DNA of 64,000 nucleotides, taken from IMG/VR virus record IMGVR_UViG_3300037264_003213, positions 17,848 to 81,847 of that record. The stretch is one strand, 5' to 3'. Below are positions 8,647-17,398 of this stretch, in pieces. The notes below the pieces were generated by a model, which worked only from the letters and a program-made list of their open reading frames with translations, ran no database searches and was not told the origin of the DNA. The stretch comes from a virus. The first letter of the stretch is position 1; each line of letters opens with the position of its first letter. A program made the translations under genes and the position numbers.

Positions 8647-8889
8647 TTATTTCTTTTTCATTAAATCGGTGGTGCTTTGTGGGTAATTCTTCTCAACATG
8701 TTTAGTTAATAAGTGTTTAGCAGCAAGGTATGCAGGTAATATTGCCGCTGGACCGCCGATAGTACCACCTGCAAGACCACCTAGTATAGACCCACCCATA
8801 GGAATTGCTAACGACAATATCTTAGAGCCAATACCTTCACGGTTCTTTTCTTTCTTCTCTTTTTCCTCTAACCATGTTCTAAATTCCAT
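8647..8889 (-). CDS. Small glycine-zipper protein with capsid-targeting-like N terminus
   Basis: An 80-residue protein. It begins MEFRTWLEEKEKK, matching the F-x-x-W-L-E tag shared by several proteins of this window. A ~40-residue hydrophobic, Gly-rich segment follows (PMGGSILGGLAGGTIGG), typical of glycine-zipper membrane-inserting helices, and then a basic tail. A holin is an alternative, but the charged tag and lack of lysis neighbours favour a virion-internal, membrane-active protein (inference). Its ATG lies just behind a GTATATATAAG stretch. It converges on the actin-like gene with no gap. Confidence 0.6.
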   Translation of the reverse strand: MEFRTWLEEKEKKEKNREGIGSKILSLAIPMGGSILGGLAGGTIGGPAAILPAYLAAKHLLTKHVEKNYPQSTTDLMKKK

Positions 8890-9079
8890 GACTTATATAT
8901 ACTACAAATTAATTACTATGCTTAAAAATTATTCATTACTGTTGGTAAAAATTATTAAATATGACATATATAAAATGCAAACCCTTATAAGTGTTCAGGT
9001 TGTATGGAATGATTCCATTATATTTGGGCCTCGTTGCTAGACGAAGTAAGGCATTTTGTTAATTAGAAAGGTTAGAAAA

Positions 9080-9679
9080 ATGAAAAATTATGATGATGAT
9101 GTAGCAATACATCCAGAGCAAGAACCTGATGTGGTTGCCTTGAGTAACCAAAACGTTCAGGAAGTGAAAGACATTATTCGGAACGCTGAGAAAGCTGAAG
9201 AAGAATGGCGTAAGGAAAAACTTCAAGAAGCCTTGGATGACATCCAAGAAGCTTGTGGCAAAAAAGGAAAGGAACCTAAGCTTTTGTATGATGACGAATC
9301 CAGCGATTGTTGCTTACCTAACTTAAATGGAGCAAGACAAACGTTTGGTTTTCGCAAAGATGTGGATGAATTCGCTTTATGGCGAAGGTTAGCTAGTGTA
9401 AAAGCTGGCAGTAATATAGACCCGCAAGTTTTCTGTCCTACCAACGACTTAATGGAATACATTATTATTAAACTCAATAAGTCATTCCCTAATCTAAACC
9501 TGACTTGGAGCGAAGAATCTTGGAATCCATGCTTACAAATCAATGGTTGTTTAACAAAGATTAGCATGGAAAAAATAGCTCTGGCTTATCAAGGTTTGTT
9601 GAATGTTGCAGATGAATTAAATGTGCAACCCATAATCTGTAATATTATTGCTAAAAAACTTGAAGAGTTATTCATTTAA
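9080..9679 (+). CDS. Hypothetical protein
   Basis: A 199-residue protein. The start at 9080 is chosen for the AAAGG site 9 nt upstream; an earlier TTG at 9056 lies before that site. The first 80 residues are charged and helical, and the rest includes several Cys residues. Upstream, 8890-9079 is a 190-bp leader with an imperfect palindrome (ATGGAATGATTCCAT) and a small stem (TCGT/ACGA), of unknown meaning. Not recognised. Confidence 0.7.
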   Translation: MKNYDDDVAIHPEQEPDVVALSNQNVQEVKDIIRNAEKAEEEWRKEKLQEALDDIQEACGKKGKEPKLLYDDESSDCCLPNLNGARQTFGFRKDVDEFALWRRLASVKAGSNIDPQVFCPTNDLMEYIIIKLNKSFPNLNLTWSEESWNPCLQINGCLTKISMEKIALAYQGLLNVADELNVQPIICNIIAKKLEELFI

Positions 9680-9689
9680 GTGTAAGTCC

Positions 9690-9719
9690 GTGGGTCTTGG
9701 AGTAATATCCAAGGCCCAC
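9690..9719 (+). other. Stem-loop between 9679 and 9745
   Basis: GTGGGTCTTGGA pairs with TCCAAGGCCCAC (one wobble) across a 6-nt loop. It lacks a clear T-run, so it may be an RNA-processing or stability hairpin rather than a terminator. Confidence 0.5.
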
Positions 9720-9744
9720 ATATTATAGAATCGAAAGGAATAGA

Positions 9745-9963
9745 ATGGGCGTACAGAAATTAATTGGTGATCTAGGTGCAGCGGCGTATTACATGATGCA
9801 TAAATATGAAGCTATTGGAAAAAAGGGTAAGAATATAGTATTTGAAATTGATGACAAAGATATAGAAGAATTCGACAGATTATATAGGAAATACCTTAAT
9901 AGTGAATTCCATCGCTTTGATTCTTGTTTAATGTCCTTGAAAAAACTGCCCGAAACTAACTAA
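9745..9963 (+). CDS. Hypothetical protein
   Basis: A 72-residue, probably helical protein (MGVQKLIGDLGAAAYY) with a good AAAGGA site 5-6 nt before the ATG. Not recognised. The next gene starts 9 bp after its stop. Confidence 0.6.
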   Translation: MGVQKLIGDLGAAAYYMMHKYEAIGKKGKNIVFEIDDKDIEEFDRLYRKYLNSEFHRFDSCLMSLKKLPETN

Positions 9964-9971
9964 ATATTGGC

Positions 9972-11939
9972 ATGAATAAGTGGCTAAGAATTAAGAATCA
10001 TATATATCAGGAAAAGCTAGATGAAGTTAATGGTTTATTTAACAAAGTCAAAAACAACATTAATGATGGGAAAATCCTTCGTAGTGAATGGCTGACTCCT
10101 CTGGAAAGCTGGACTCGTAGCCAAATTAAAGGAAATAGCTCTTTGAGGCTATCTCTTCATGAATTTGCTGATTTGAGTAAAATAGTAGACGACATTGATA
10201 GTATCTTTGCTCAAAATGCAGGTAGCGAAAATCAGGTAATCAATGAAGGGCAAAGTGTTTTCACAAACAATTATAAAAGATTTTTAGAGTCCAAAAACAA
10301 TGATCTTAAACTAGAAGTATCAGCTGAATTAATTGAAGAGAAACAATTCCCTTTAGAAATATTCGTAGAATGGTATGAAGTAGCTTGTACGCTGCCATCA
10401 GAACAATTCAATGAAGAACTAGGAAGTTTTTGGGGCGATGTTTGGAAAAATGCTGCTATTGGCGGCGGTTATGGTGGTTTGGCTGGCACTGCCGCTGGGG
10501 GCATCCCAGGCACCTTCGCAGGGACGGGTATTGGCGGCTTAGCTGGCGGATTATATGGCGGTGCATCCAATTTACTTAAACGAGTCTGGCATTACCGACA
10601 AACACAACGTAATTTCGAGCAAACAAAACAGAAAGCTGTAGAAGCCCTAAAGAAACTTAAGGAACTATCTCAGAGTTTTGAAATGCATCCTAATTTCATT
10701 AAGTCTTTAGATAGCATGATTGACCAGCTAGGATCGTCTAGGGCTTATCGTATGGCTGGGGCACCTACAGACCCAAATGCTGGCAAACCAGTTAATCCTA
10801 TGAAACAGCCCCACCCAGGTTGGGCTGAATTAGGCAAAAATTCTTCGCCAAGTGGACCTACTTCTACTATAGTTTCTCCACCAGTTGGTGCTTCTCCACC
10901 AGTTGGTGCTTCTCCACCAGTTGGTGCTTCTCCACCAGTTGGTGCTTCTCCACCAGTTGGTGCTTCTCCTACAGCTTCTCCACCAGTTGGTGCTTCTCCT
11001 ACAGCTTCTCCACCAGTTGGTGCTTCTCCAGTAATACCGCCTGTATTGCCTGGTAGAAAGGCACCAGTTCTTAGTGATGAAGAACGTGCAGCAAGAAGCC
11101 AACGCATGAAAGATCGCTGGATAAAAAAGAAAAAAGAAAAGGAAGAAGAAGAAGAAAGACAAGCGGCTTTAGCAGCAGCAATAGAAGGAGGAACACCACC
11201 TCCAGCCGATGCACCTCCAGCCGATGCACCTCCAGCCGATGCACCTCCAGCCGAAGACACAGACGCAATTAGCGATGAAAAAGATTTTTTAAGACTTTAC
11301 AATAAGATTAAGGATAATCCAACACAATTGGCAAGGCTGGGCAATACCCTTAACTCTTTAGGAGTTACTAAGCCAGGGAAAAATAAAGAACCAATAGTAA
11401 GGGGAATTCCTTTTGATGTTGACCATTTTAACCAACATTATAAAGATACTAAAGATAAGGACCAACATTATAAGGGTGGTCTTGCAAATCCTGAAGCCGC
11501 TCAAGAATCTATCGCAATAGCTAACACATACGCTCAGCATCTTGGCGCATCAATAAGTCCTGATGCATCACTAAGAACACCTGGCGCACCAAAAGAAACG
11601 CCACCTGTTGCTGGGGAAGAACCAGTTAAAAAAGAATTAAAATCAAATGAAGAAATGGAACAAATGAAGAGGGGAGAACTAGAGCAATACATCGCAGATA
11701 TCGGCCTAAAGAAATTACTAGATGACGGTGTAATTGAAGATGTTGGTATGAAAAATGGCCCAAAGAGAAGTCAGGCTATTAAATTGTTGAGATTTAACAT
11801 AGAACATCCTGATGAACCTACAGAATCTGCATTTGTTAGAATTGGTAAGATGTTCCGAGAGAATAACTTCCGTAGTAAACTAGAATCTTTGCCAATCGAA
11901 AAACGGGCACAATACCTAGTTACCGTGGTAAGAAGTTAA
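9972..11939 (+). CDS. Large modular protein with glycine zipper and Pro-rich repeats, probable internal virion protein
   Basis: A 655-residue protein. The helical N-terminal region begins MNKWLRIKNHIYQ, a loose match to the N-terminal tag of other proteins here. Near residues 158-200 is a long Gly-rich hydrophobic zipper (GGGYGGLAGTAAGG and onward). Residues ~300-355 hold tandem SPPVGA repeats, and ~365-425 hold a Lys/Glu-rich coiled stretch plus PPADA repeats. A helical charged C-terminal domain follows. The mix of soluble domains and a membrane-seeking zipper resembles proteins that act during genome ejection, which is inference. No enzyme motif is recognised. Confidence 0.65.
   Translation: MNKWLRIKNHIYQEKLDEVNGLFNKVKNNINDGKILRSEWLTPLESWTRSQIKGNSSLRLSLHEFADLSKIVDDIDSIFAQNAGSENQVINEGQSVFTNNYKRFLESKNNDLKLEVSAELIEEKQFPLEIFVEWYEVACTLPSEQFNEELGSFWGDVWKNAAIGGGYGGLAGTAAGGIPGTFAGTGIGGLAGGLYGGASNLLKRVWHYRQTQRNFEQTKQKAVEALKKLKELSQSFEMHPNFIKSLDSMIDQLGSSRAYRMAGAPTDPNAGKPVNPMKQPHPGWAELGKNSSPSGPTSTIVSPPVGASPPVGASPPVGASPPVGASPPVGASPTASPPVGASPTASPPVGASPVIPPVLPGRKAPVLSDEERAARSQRMKDRWIKKKKEKEEEEERQAALAAAIEGGTPPPADAPPADAPPADAPPAEDTDAISDEKDFLRLYNKIKDNPTQLARLGNTLNSLGVTKPGKNKEPIVRGIPFDVDHFNQHYKDTKDKDQHYKGGLANPEAAQESIAIANTYAQHLGASISPDASLRTPGAPKETPPVAGEEPVKKELKSNEEMEQMKRGELEQYIADIGLKKLLDDGVIEDVGMKNGPKRSQAIKLLRFNIEHPDEPTESAFVRIGKMFRENNFRSKLESLPIEKRAQYLVTVVRS
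10874..11029 (+). repeat. 18-bp tandem repeats encoding SPPVGA
   Basis: Five perfect copies of TCTCCACCAGTTGGTGCT are followed by two more separated by a 12-bp spacer unit encoding SPTA. They form a flexible Pro-rich linker in the 9972-11939 protein. Confidence 0.9.
11197..11255 (+). repeat. 15-bp tandem repeats encoding PPADA
   Basis: About four tandem copies of CCTCCAGCCGATGCA occur in the same gene, encoding a second Pro/Ala linker. Confidence 0.85.
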
Positions 11940-11947
11940 CTACCTCG

Positions 11948-12868
11948 CTAATTCCCATGATATGATTGCATCCATCTTATAGTTCCGCTTTCAGAACGCA
12001 TAAAAACACTATTGGTAATAGGACCAAATTCGCTGAAACGGCAGCCTTTCAGGAGGCTGCCGTCTGTTATTCCAGTCGCTGCAAAAACACAATGACCTAC
12101 CACTAAATCATCTTGTTTATACACTTTATCATCTAACTTATTCCCATCTTTGTCACATAATTGTGCTTGAAAGCCGCCACCCAAGCATTTTACAGCACAT
12201 GCAGTTAAAACCGCTTCGGGCGCACCACCCACGCCATAAAGCAAATCAATACCTCTATCTGGCAAGCAAGCTGCTATAGCGCCAGAAACATCACAATCCT
12301 GTATCAGCTTAATTCTGACGCCCATCTGCCTCATCCGTGCTATCACCTCAAGATGGCGTGACCTATCCAAAATACAAACCATTATATCAGTAATCTTTTT
12401 TCCATTAGCGAGAGATGCTAGTTGTATTGTTCGTTCAATAGGATCGTTAATATTGAGTTGGACAGTTTTGGCAATGGAAGCACCAAAAGCCAATTTATTC
12501 ATGTAGAATTCCTCAGTCTGAAACATACATTTATTATCAGCCACGGCTATTACAGACATTGCTTCTGGACCTGATGTAACAGTAGGTCTAGTACCTTCAA
12601 TTGGATCAACCGCAATATCTAAAGGCATCAGGTCGTTAAAAACTCTTAACACACCAACTTGTTCACCATGATATAATCCATATGATTTGTCTTTCTTGCC
12701 TTCACCGATAGCAATGGTGCCGCAAAATTCCATCTTGTTCAGTCGGCGTCTTATTGCTTCGGTTGCGGCTTTATCTGCTTCTAGTTTGTCACCGCTGCCT
12801 ATCCAATGGGAAGCAGCGATTGCGGCATTTTCGGTAGCCCTAACTAAATCAAGACCTAATAGTTTCAT
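11948..12868 (-). CDS. glpX: Class II fructose-1,6-bisphosphatase (GlpX family)
   Basis: A 306-residue protein clearly of the GlpX family, which hydrolyses fructose-1,6-bisphosphate; cyanobacterial relatives also act on sedoheptulose-1,7-bisphosphate. The metal and phosphate signatures are present: Asp32, GTIAIGEG with Glu56, and DIAVDPIEGT with Asp85, Asp88 and Glu91. The later family blocks DVSGAI, LYGVGGAPEAVLTA and ATGITDGSLL are also intact. It is about 30 residues shorter than E. coli GlpX but lacks no active-site block. It is translationally coupled (4-bp overlap) to the gene upstream. A phage copy suggests steering of host sugar flux. Activity is predicted, not shown. Confidence 0.92.
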   Translation of the reverse strand: MKLLGLDLVRATENAAIAASHWIGSGDKLEADKAATEAIRRRLNKMEFCGTIAIGEGKKDKSYGLYHGEQVGVLRVFNDLMPLDIAVDPIEGTRPTVTSGPEAMSVIAVADNKCMFQTEEFYMNKLAFGASIAKTVQLNINDPIERTIQLASLANGKKITDIMVCILDRSRHLEVIARMRQMGVRIKLIQDCDVSGAIAACLPDRGIDLLYGVGGAPEAVLTACAVKCLGGGFQAQLCDKDGNKLDDKVYKQDDLVVGHCVFAATGITDGSLLKGCRFSEFGPITNSVFMRSESGTIRWMQSYHGN

Positions 12869-13260
12869 TTCTTTTCCTCATTAAAAGCCTGTTTTGCTTT
12901 CTTGGCTATTTCAGCTAAAGCAGCAGGATTTACAAAAGATGTTTCTTGCACAAACTTTGGTGGAATAACATGTTTTGCAGCAGTCAATGGTTTTTCTTTT
13001 CGATATTCTTCAATTATTTTAGCATCTACAGGATTATCTTCAAAGAGCATTTGTTCTTCTGTAATCGAAACAACGTAAGAGTAGAGGATAAAGGTTCTAG
13101 ACTTGGTTGCGAGGTGTAACAACCATAAACCTTTTTCGTCAATAATCTCAAGGATGCCAGAAAAGTAATCTGCCATCGCTTCTTCTTTAAATCGAAAATT
13201 AATTTGAACGGTAGTAATCGTAACCGCTTTGCCTACGAAATATTTAAAGTATTCTTTCAT
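12865..13260 (-). CDS. Hypothetical protein coupled to glpX
   Basis: A 131-residue protein whose stop overlaps the glpX start (ATGA). The first 70 residues look like a small beta-barrel with alternating hydrophobic strands (KAVTITTVQINFRF, FSGILEIIDEKGLWLL), somewhat like Sm/OB-type proteins. The tail is helical and Lys-rich. The ATG is preceded by CACTATATTATTTT and no Shine-Dalgarno site. Not recognised. Confidence 0.65.
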   Translation of the reverse strand: MKEYFKYFVGKAVTITTVQINFRFKEEAMADYFSGILEIIDEKGLWLLHLATKSRTFILYSYVVSITEEQMLFEDNPVDAKIIEEYRKEKPLTAAKHVIPPKFVQETSFVNPAALAEIAKKAKQAFNEEKK

Positions 13261-13276
13261 AAAATAATATAGTGAC

Positions 13277-13284
13277 TATAAATA
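13277..13284 (+). promoter_or_regulatory. T4-type late promoter box TATAAATA
   Basis: An exact TATAAATA lies only 6 bp before the ATG of the 13291 gene. By T4 late-promoter geometry, transcription would begin at about the start codon. Confidence 0.55.
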
Positions 13285-13290
13285 TTTATT

Positions 13291-13665
13291 ATGCCAGGAC
13301 CAGATCACAAAGCCTACAAAGGTTGGCGGGGAACTATAAGAGCCGCTTTAACTCACCATCCAGAGAAATTCAGTAAAGAAGCTTGTAAGGAAAAAGGCAC
13401 AGGCAAATTGTGCCCTTATGCCATCTTTACAAAGAAGAAAAAAGAAGGTGACACTCCGCATTATAAAGAACAACCGCATACTACTTCTGGCACACCTAAA
13501 AAGAAGGCAGAATTCAAGGATGAAGATAAAAAGGAAGGAACCTTCACCAACTATGTAGCACAAAGAGATTTGATGGAAGGTAAAAAGAAGAAAAAAAGAA
13601 TGTCAATTGATTTAGGTGGTGGAATGTCGATTGGTTCATTAAACGCTGGTATAAGTATGCCTTAA
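13291..13665 (+). CDS. Hypothetical Lys-rich protein
   Basis: A 124-residue, very basic protein (MPGPDHKAYKGWRGTIRAA), with long Lys-rich stretches and a Gly/Ser C terminus (LGGGMSIGSLNAGISMP). It has no Shine-Dalgarno site and follows a perfect late-promoter box. The composition suggests a nucleic-acid- or virion-associated protein; no family recognised. Confidence 0.6.
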   Translation: MPGPDHKAYKGWRGTIRAALTHHPEKFSKEACKEKGTGKLCPYAIFTKKKKEGDTPHYKEQPHTTSGTPKKKAEFKDEDKKEGTFTNYVAQRDLMEGKKKKKRMSIDLGGGMSIGSLNAGISMP

Positions 13666-13756
13666 AAGAGATTCAATAAACGAAGCCAATGATTACAATA
13701 GTTGTACCAGTAATTAAAATTAGTATCATTTTTCCCAAATTGCATTGTTTCTAGTG

Positions 13757-14770
13757 TCATGATTTATTCAATAAAAGAGTTAGTGTCGTGAAATCATCGA
13801 ACGGTTTTTCATGCTCTTGTATCCAAGCCTTAATAATTTCCTGATTGAACTTTACAAACATTTTGTTCCAATCTTTCAATCCCACTGGGGGGCGCACAAA
13901 AGTAATTTCCGTAATTTGATTCTCAAGCAATTTTTTACCCATTTCAAGGACGCCAGCAAACCCAGCTTCATCTTCATCAAGTGCCAAACATACCTTGTAA
14001 TCCCTGATGTATTCAATTTGTTTATCACTTAGAGATTTGCCGCCGCAAGCCATGCCAGAGAACCCGCAGATTTTAAGGGTGATAGCATCAAGTTCACCCT
14101 CAGTAAGATAGATTTTAGAACCTTTCTCTGGCCATACGGAAGCAAAAATTACGTCACCTTTACCCACACCTATATTCTTGTCAGGCCCAAGATAACGTAG
14201 ACCCTTATCGACCATATTCCTGCCATTAAAATAAATCAACTTACCTTTGGCATCGTAGTATGGAATGATGATTCTGTTCTTATAATCTCCCGTGGAGCAG
14301 ACGTATAAACTTTCGACGGGCAGTTTTCTTTTTTCCAGGTAGTCTTCCGCCTCCATGCGCAGTAAACTGCTTTTAGGCAGGCCAGTAATTAGGTAGGTAT
14401 AGAGCGGCAGCTTGATAAACACTTCTTCTGGATGCTGTACTATATGCTCTTTTTCTTGGAAGAACTTATCTAGTTCGTCTTCCAATATTCTGATAGGGGT
14501 ATTGCCTGATAGCAATTCCTTAGCTTCTTCGTAGCTACAATTATCAACCTCCATGACAAGACCGACTAGCGTGCCGACCTTCTCGGTATAGAAACAGCGG
14601 TAGACTCCATCATCCCTATGATGTTTACCACCATAGGGATTTGCCCACATATGGTGTTTATTGTCAGGTGAGAAGATGGAGTTGATCCTTACCTCTTTGC
14701 CTTTGACGATTACATCGCCAGCAAAGCGGTCTTCGCACCATGTAACAAAACTATCAAAATCAATCGACAT
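13757..14770 (-). CDS. DNA primase with Toprim domain
   Basis: A 337-residue protein. The N-terminal part (HHMWANPYGGKHHRDDGVYRC) resembles a degenerate primase zinc-binding region. A linker with RIIIPYYDAKGKLIYFNGR is typical of DnaG-like and phage primases. The Toprim core follows: IYLTEGELDAITL with the catalytic Glu, then VCLALDEDEAGFAG with the DxD metal ligands. It should synthesise RNA primers for phage replication. It overlaps the upstream methyltransferase-like gene by 11 bp; no helicase gene is seen in this window. Confidence 0.88.
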   Translation of the reverse strand: MSIDFDSFVTWCEDRFAGDVIVKGKEVRINSIFSPDNKHHMWANPYGGKHHRDDGVYRCFYTEKVGTLVGLVMEVDNCSYEEAKELLSGNTPIRILEDELDKFFQEKEHIVQHPEEVFIKLPLYTYLITGLPKSSLLRMEAEDYLEKRKLPVESLYVCSTGDYKNRIIIPYYDAKGKLIYFNGRNMVDKGLRYLGPDKNIGVGKGDVIFASVWPEKGSKIYLTEGELDAITLKICGFSGMACGGKSLSDKQIEYIRDYKVCLALDEDEAGFAGVLEMGKKLLENQITEITFVRPPVGLKDWNKMFVKFNQEIIKAWIQEHEKPFDDFTTLTLLLNKS

Positions 14771-15374
14771 AAAATGGTTTTCTAATCAGTAGCTTCCACA
14801 CTTCAATTACGTCGGGGCCGAACATCTTGGACGGCACATTAATGCAGGTTCTCATTTCTATAAATCGTTTTGGGATATAATCTTTCTGTGCCTCAATAGT
14901 TTGATAGGAAACAATTCCACCAGTTTCCGACACCTTCTCTTCTTTTATCCGATTCTTGTAATAAAAGCCAGATACTAAACCTGTTTGCATTTCGTATTCA
15001 TTAAATACTTTATCGTAAAAGGCATATTTTTCAGGAGCCGCCATGCAGCATTCGGTGGAAAACAAGCTGACAAAGCCGTGGATTGGGAATGTGGCAAATC
15101 GCTTGATTTCGTCTGAACTGACCTTGGTGTAATCACATTGGTACATGCTGGGTCGCCTGATTGGGTCTAAGTCAAGGCCAACATAGCCTGAGACGTGACC
15201 GTAATTATGGTATTCACAGCATTGACCGCAACCAAAATCTATGATATTAAATGGATATTTCCACTTGGGGAAGGTAGTATCAAAGATATGAAACATCAAG
15301 TCGTGAGCGTTACGAACTTGTTTTTCCTGTAAGTAATTTTTATATTCATCGAAAAAGCTTGTGCCATAACTCAT
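14760..15374 (-). CDS. SAM-dependent methyltransferase-like protein
   Basis: A 204-residue protein from the ATG at 15374 (MSYGTSFFDEYKNYL); upstream in-frame starts would run into the divergent gene. NIIDFGCGQCCEY followed by GYVGLDLDPIRRP matches motif I and the acidic post-I motif of class I methyltransferases. Target-recognition parts are not recognised, so the substrate is unknown. It is coupled to the primase gene downstream. Confidence 0.65.
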   Translation of the reverse strand: MSYGTSFFDEYKNYLQEKQVRNAHDLMFHIFDTTFPKWKYPFNIIDFGCGQCCEYHNYGHVSGYVGLDLDPIRRPSMYQCDYTKVSSDEIKRFATFPIHGFVSLFSTECCMAAPEKYAFYDKVFNEYEMQTGLVSGFYYKNRIKEEKVSETGGIVSYQTIEAQKDYIPKRFIEMRTCINVPSKMFGPDVIEVWKLLIRKPFYVD

Positions 15375-15387
15375 TTTAGAGTACCTT

Positions 15388-16170
15388 ATGAAAAAGAAAG
15401 TAGAACTAATGAAAATAGACCATTTAAGCGTGTCCAGAGTTGGCGTTTGGGAACTTTGCAAGCAACAATACAAGTACAAGTACCACGAAAAAATACCATC
15501 CCTTGAAGAAGACCCGATCTATTTCACCTACGGTTCAATTATACATAAAATTGCCGAAAGATACATAGAAACAAAGGGTGAAATACTAATTTCTGAGATT
15601 GCTGATGACGTTCTGAGCGGTAAAATCGCACTAGATGATGGCAAAAAGAACGTCAAATTGCCCCAGGAATACAAGAATAAGATCGTGGATCATATTCGCG
15701 CCATCAAGAAGATTTCAGACCAGCTTGGTTTTGACGGCCATACGGAATGGGAATTCAATTTTGATTTAGACCCGCCGCACAAGAAGATTGTAACAGGTTA
15801 TATCGACCGATTGGTGCAAAAAGGCGACAAGTTCTGGATTCTTGACTACAAAACCACCAAAAAAGGACCGTGGAGAAAATCGCAAAAGGATGTTGTAAAT
15901 GATCTGCAATTAAAAACTTACGCTAGAATAGTGCAGAGGGAATTTGATGCGAAACCAGAAAATATCAAGGCTGCACTGTATTATTTAGAAGGACCAGAAT
16001 TGGTTGGTGCTAGCTTTAGTGAACAATCATTAAATCGTGTTGAAGAAGAATTGCTTAAATGTTACAATGAAATTGCGACTACTAATCCGAATAAGGTTTT
16101 GGGCAATGTCGGACAGCATTGTAGCAGGTGTAATTACAGGAAGATTTGCCCTTTTTATAGCTTAACATGA
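15388..16170 (+). CDS. PD-(D/E)XK nuclease of Cas4/RecB type with Fe-S-like Cys cluster
   Basis: A 260-residue protein (start at 15388, or 15409 at MKIDHLSVSR). The fold signature is clear: SRVGVWELCKQQYKY, then the catalytic GYIDRL...WILDYKTTK with Asp, Asp and Lys, then the QLKTYA helix. Near the C terminus CSRCNYRKICPF (C-x2-C-x5-C) plus the early Cys in WELCK provide four ligands for a 4Fe-4S cluster, as in Cas4 and AddB. A role as recombination or replication exonuclease is likely. It is coupled by a 4-bp overlap to the next gene. Confidence 0.88.
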   Translation: MKKKVELMKIDHLSVSRVGVWELCKQQYKYKYHEKIPSLEEDPIYFTYGSIIHKIAERYIETKGEILISEIADDVLSGKIALDDGKKNVKLPQEYKNKIVDHIRAIKKISDQLGFDGHTEWEFNFDLDPPHKKIVTGYIDRLVQKGDKFWILDYKTTKKGPWRKSQKDVVNDLQLKTYARIVQREFDAKPENIKAALYYLEGPELVGASFSEQSLNRVEEELLKCYNEIATTNPNKVLGNVGQHCSRCNYRKICPFYSLT

Positions 16171-16592
16171 GTCTAACTTTAACTGTATCCCACAACATGT
16201 TCTTAACCCGTGAGCAAAGATATGATCTTTTTAACGGCAAAGACATAAACGTAATTGGTGTCAGTGTACCAATTTGGCATTTCCAGGGCAAAACATCTGA
16301 GCCTGGAAATGAAGTTTTTGTAAAATATAAGCTAATACCCACCGAATACAAAATATTCGTCAAACACAATGATGAAGGATACGAAATTTATTTACCGAAG
16401 CAATCTTTCAATCCAGAAGACAATAGAGCAAACCCATTGACTTTGAAAAATCTTCTCGATCATAAAGATGGCGGCATAGAATGGATTGCTTTTAGACAAT
16501 TTGGCAAAGCCAAAAGAAATAAAAGGGCGGTGAATATAATTCACTTTGTAGAAATTAAAACCATCGAAGATTTAATAACTACAACAGTATAG
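16167..16592 (+). CDS. Hypothetical protein downstream of the Cas4-like nuclease
   Basis: A 141-residue beta-rich protein (MSLTLTVSHNMFLTREQ), translationally coupled to the nuclease by an ATGA overlap, which suggests a shared function in DNA metabolism. No motif recognised. It overlaps the convergent glycosyltransferase by 14 bp. Confidence 0.65.
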   Translation: MSLTLTVSHNMFLTREQRYDLFNGKDINVIGVSVPIWHFQGKTSEPGNEVFVKYKLIPTEYKIFVKHNDEGYEIYLPKQSFNPEDNRANPLTLKNLLDHKDGGIEWIAFRQFGKAKRNKRAVNIIHFVEIKTIEDLITTTV

Positions 16593-17397
16593 AAACTTTT
16601 CTTTTACCTCTGAAATAGTTTCTGCAATTTTCTTCTTTATAAACGTTTGATTTGGTGGGATGAATAATAGCAGTATTTTCATAAGTGATTGGAATATTTC
16701 CCCAAGGAGCCAAGTTAGTTGTGGGCAAGGCTTGTCTCCATCTTATTTCCATAAGTTGAGACACATTTTCGATTCGACCAATGCCACAACCTATAAAATA
16801 GGTTGAGATTTGATCGTGTGCAAAATGAATAAGACTATACTTTTTATCAAATTCGTTCCCAGGTATTAGTCCTACCTGTTTCATGAATTTAAAACAATGA
16901 TTGGTCCACATCATACAGGGACCAGCACACATTTGCGTTTTGAAGGTGTATGGGAATTCACTCATAAACCCTGATGCTCTTAAAGACCTATGATAACCGT
17001 AATCTTTACTAGGAGTATACCACGTTGTTCCTACCCAAAATACATCTGTCTCTTCTGTCTTTTTGAGCATAGTATTAACAAATGGTCCAACGCACAAAGC
17101 ATCAGAATCCATAGTTATCAAATTACAAATATTCATTCTCTCATTAAAATAATCTAAGGCATGAATAATAGTTCTTAAAATACCACGGCCCCAACCATTT
17201 ATTTCTTTTGTTACAAAGACGTGATCTTTCCCATACTTTTCTTCAATGGTAGCAGCTACTTTTCTGTTGAAATCAATGGCAAAAACTATTTCATAATTAC
17301 CTTTGTTATAGTATTTGATAGACTCAGCGGTATCAATAATATATTCAGGGTGGTCATGTCCAATTATCATCACAGCGGTCGTTGGTATTTTAATCAT
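16579..17397 (-). CDS. GT-A type glycosyltransferase
   Basis: A 272-residue protein. The start TTAVMIIGHDHPEYIIDTAE resembles the nucleotide-sugar-binding start of GT2-like enzymes, and NLITMDSDALCVG holds the D-x-D metal motif. FAHDQISTYF further on is typical of an acceptor-side acidic motif. It is probably co-transcribed with the sulfotransferase immediately upstream (1-bp gap), suggesting sequential glycan glycosylation and sulfation. Specificity unknown. Confidence 0.75.
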   Translation of the reverse strand: MIKIPTTAVMIIGHDHPEYIIDTAESIKYYNKGNYEIVFAIDFNRKVAATIEEKYGKDHVFVTKEINGWGRGILRTIIHALDYFNERMNICNLITMDSDALCVGPFVNTMLKKTEETDVFWVGTTWYTPSKDYGYHRSLRASGFMSEFPYTFKTQMCAGPCMMWTNHCFKFMKQVGLIPGNEFDKKYSLIHFAHDQISTYFIGCGIGRIENVSQLMEIRWRQALPTTNLAPWGNIPITYENTAIIHPTKSNVYKEENCRNYFRGKRKVSILL

Positions 17398-17398
17398 A

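Noticed and set aside
9000-9060. Possible tRNA or riboswitch in the leader before 9080
   Set aside because: Short stems exist, but no cloverleaf, anticodon arm, CCA-type end or known aptamer core could be traced.
10745-11268. Antisense frames rich in Gly/Ala and in Trp-Arg-Ser-Thr-Asn repeats opposite the 9972 gene
   Set aside because: They arise from the 18-bp and 15-bp repeats coding SPPVGA and PPADA in the sense strand.
12037-12062. GC-rich hairpin CGGCAGCCT...AGGCTGCCG
   Set aside because: It lies inside the glpX coding sequence, without a T-run; probably chance.
13673-13729. 18-residue hydrophobic minus-strand peptide frame (MILILITGTTIVIIGFVY)
   Set aside because: It looks like a membrane peptide, but there is no convincing RBS and the length is at noise level.
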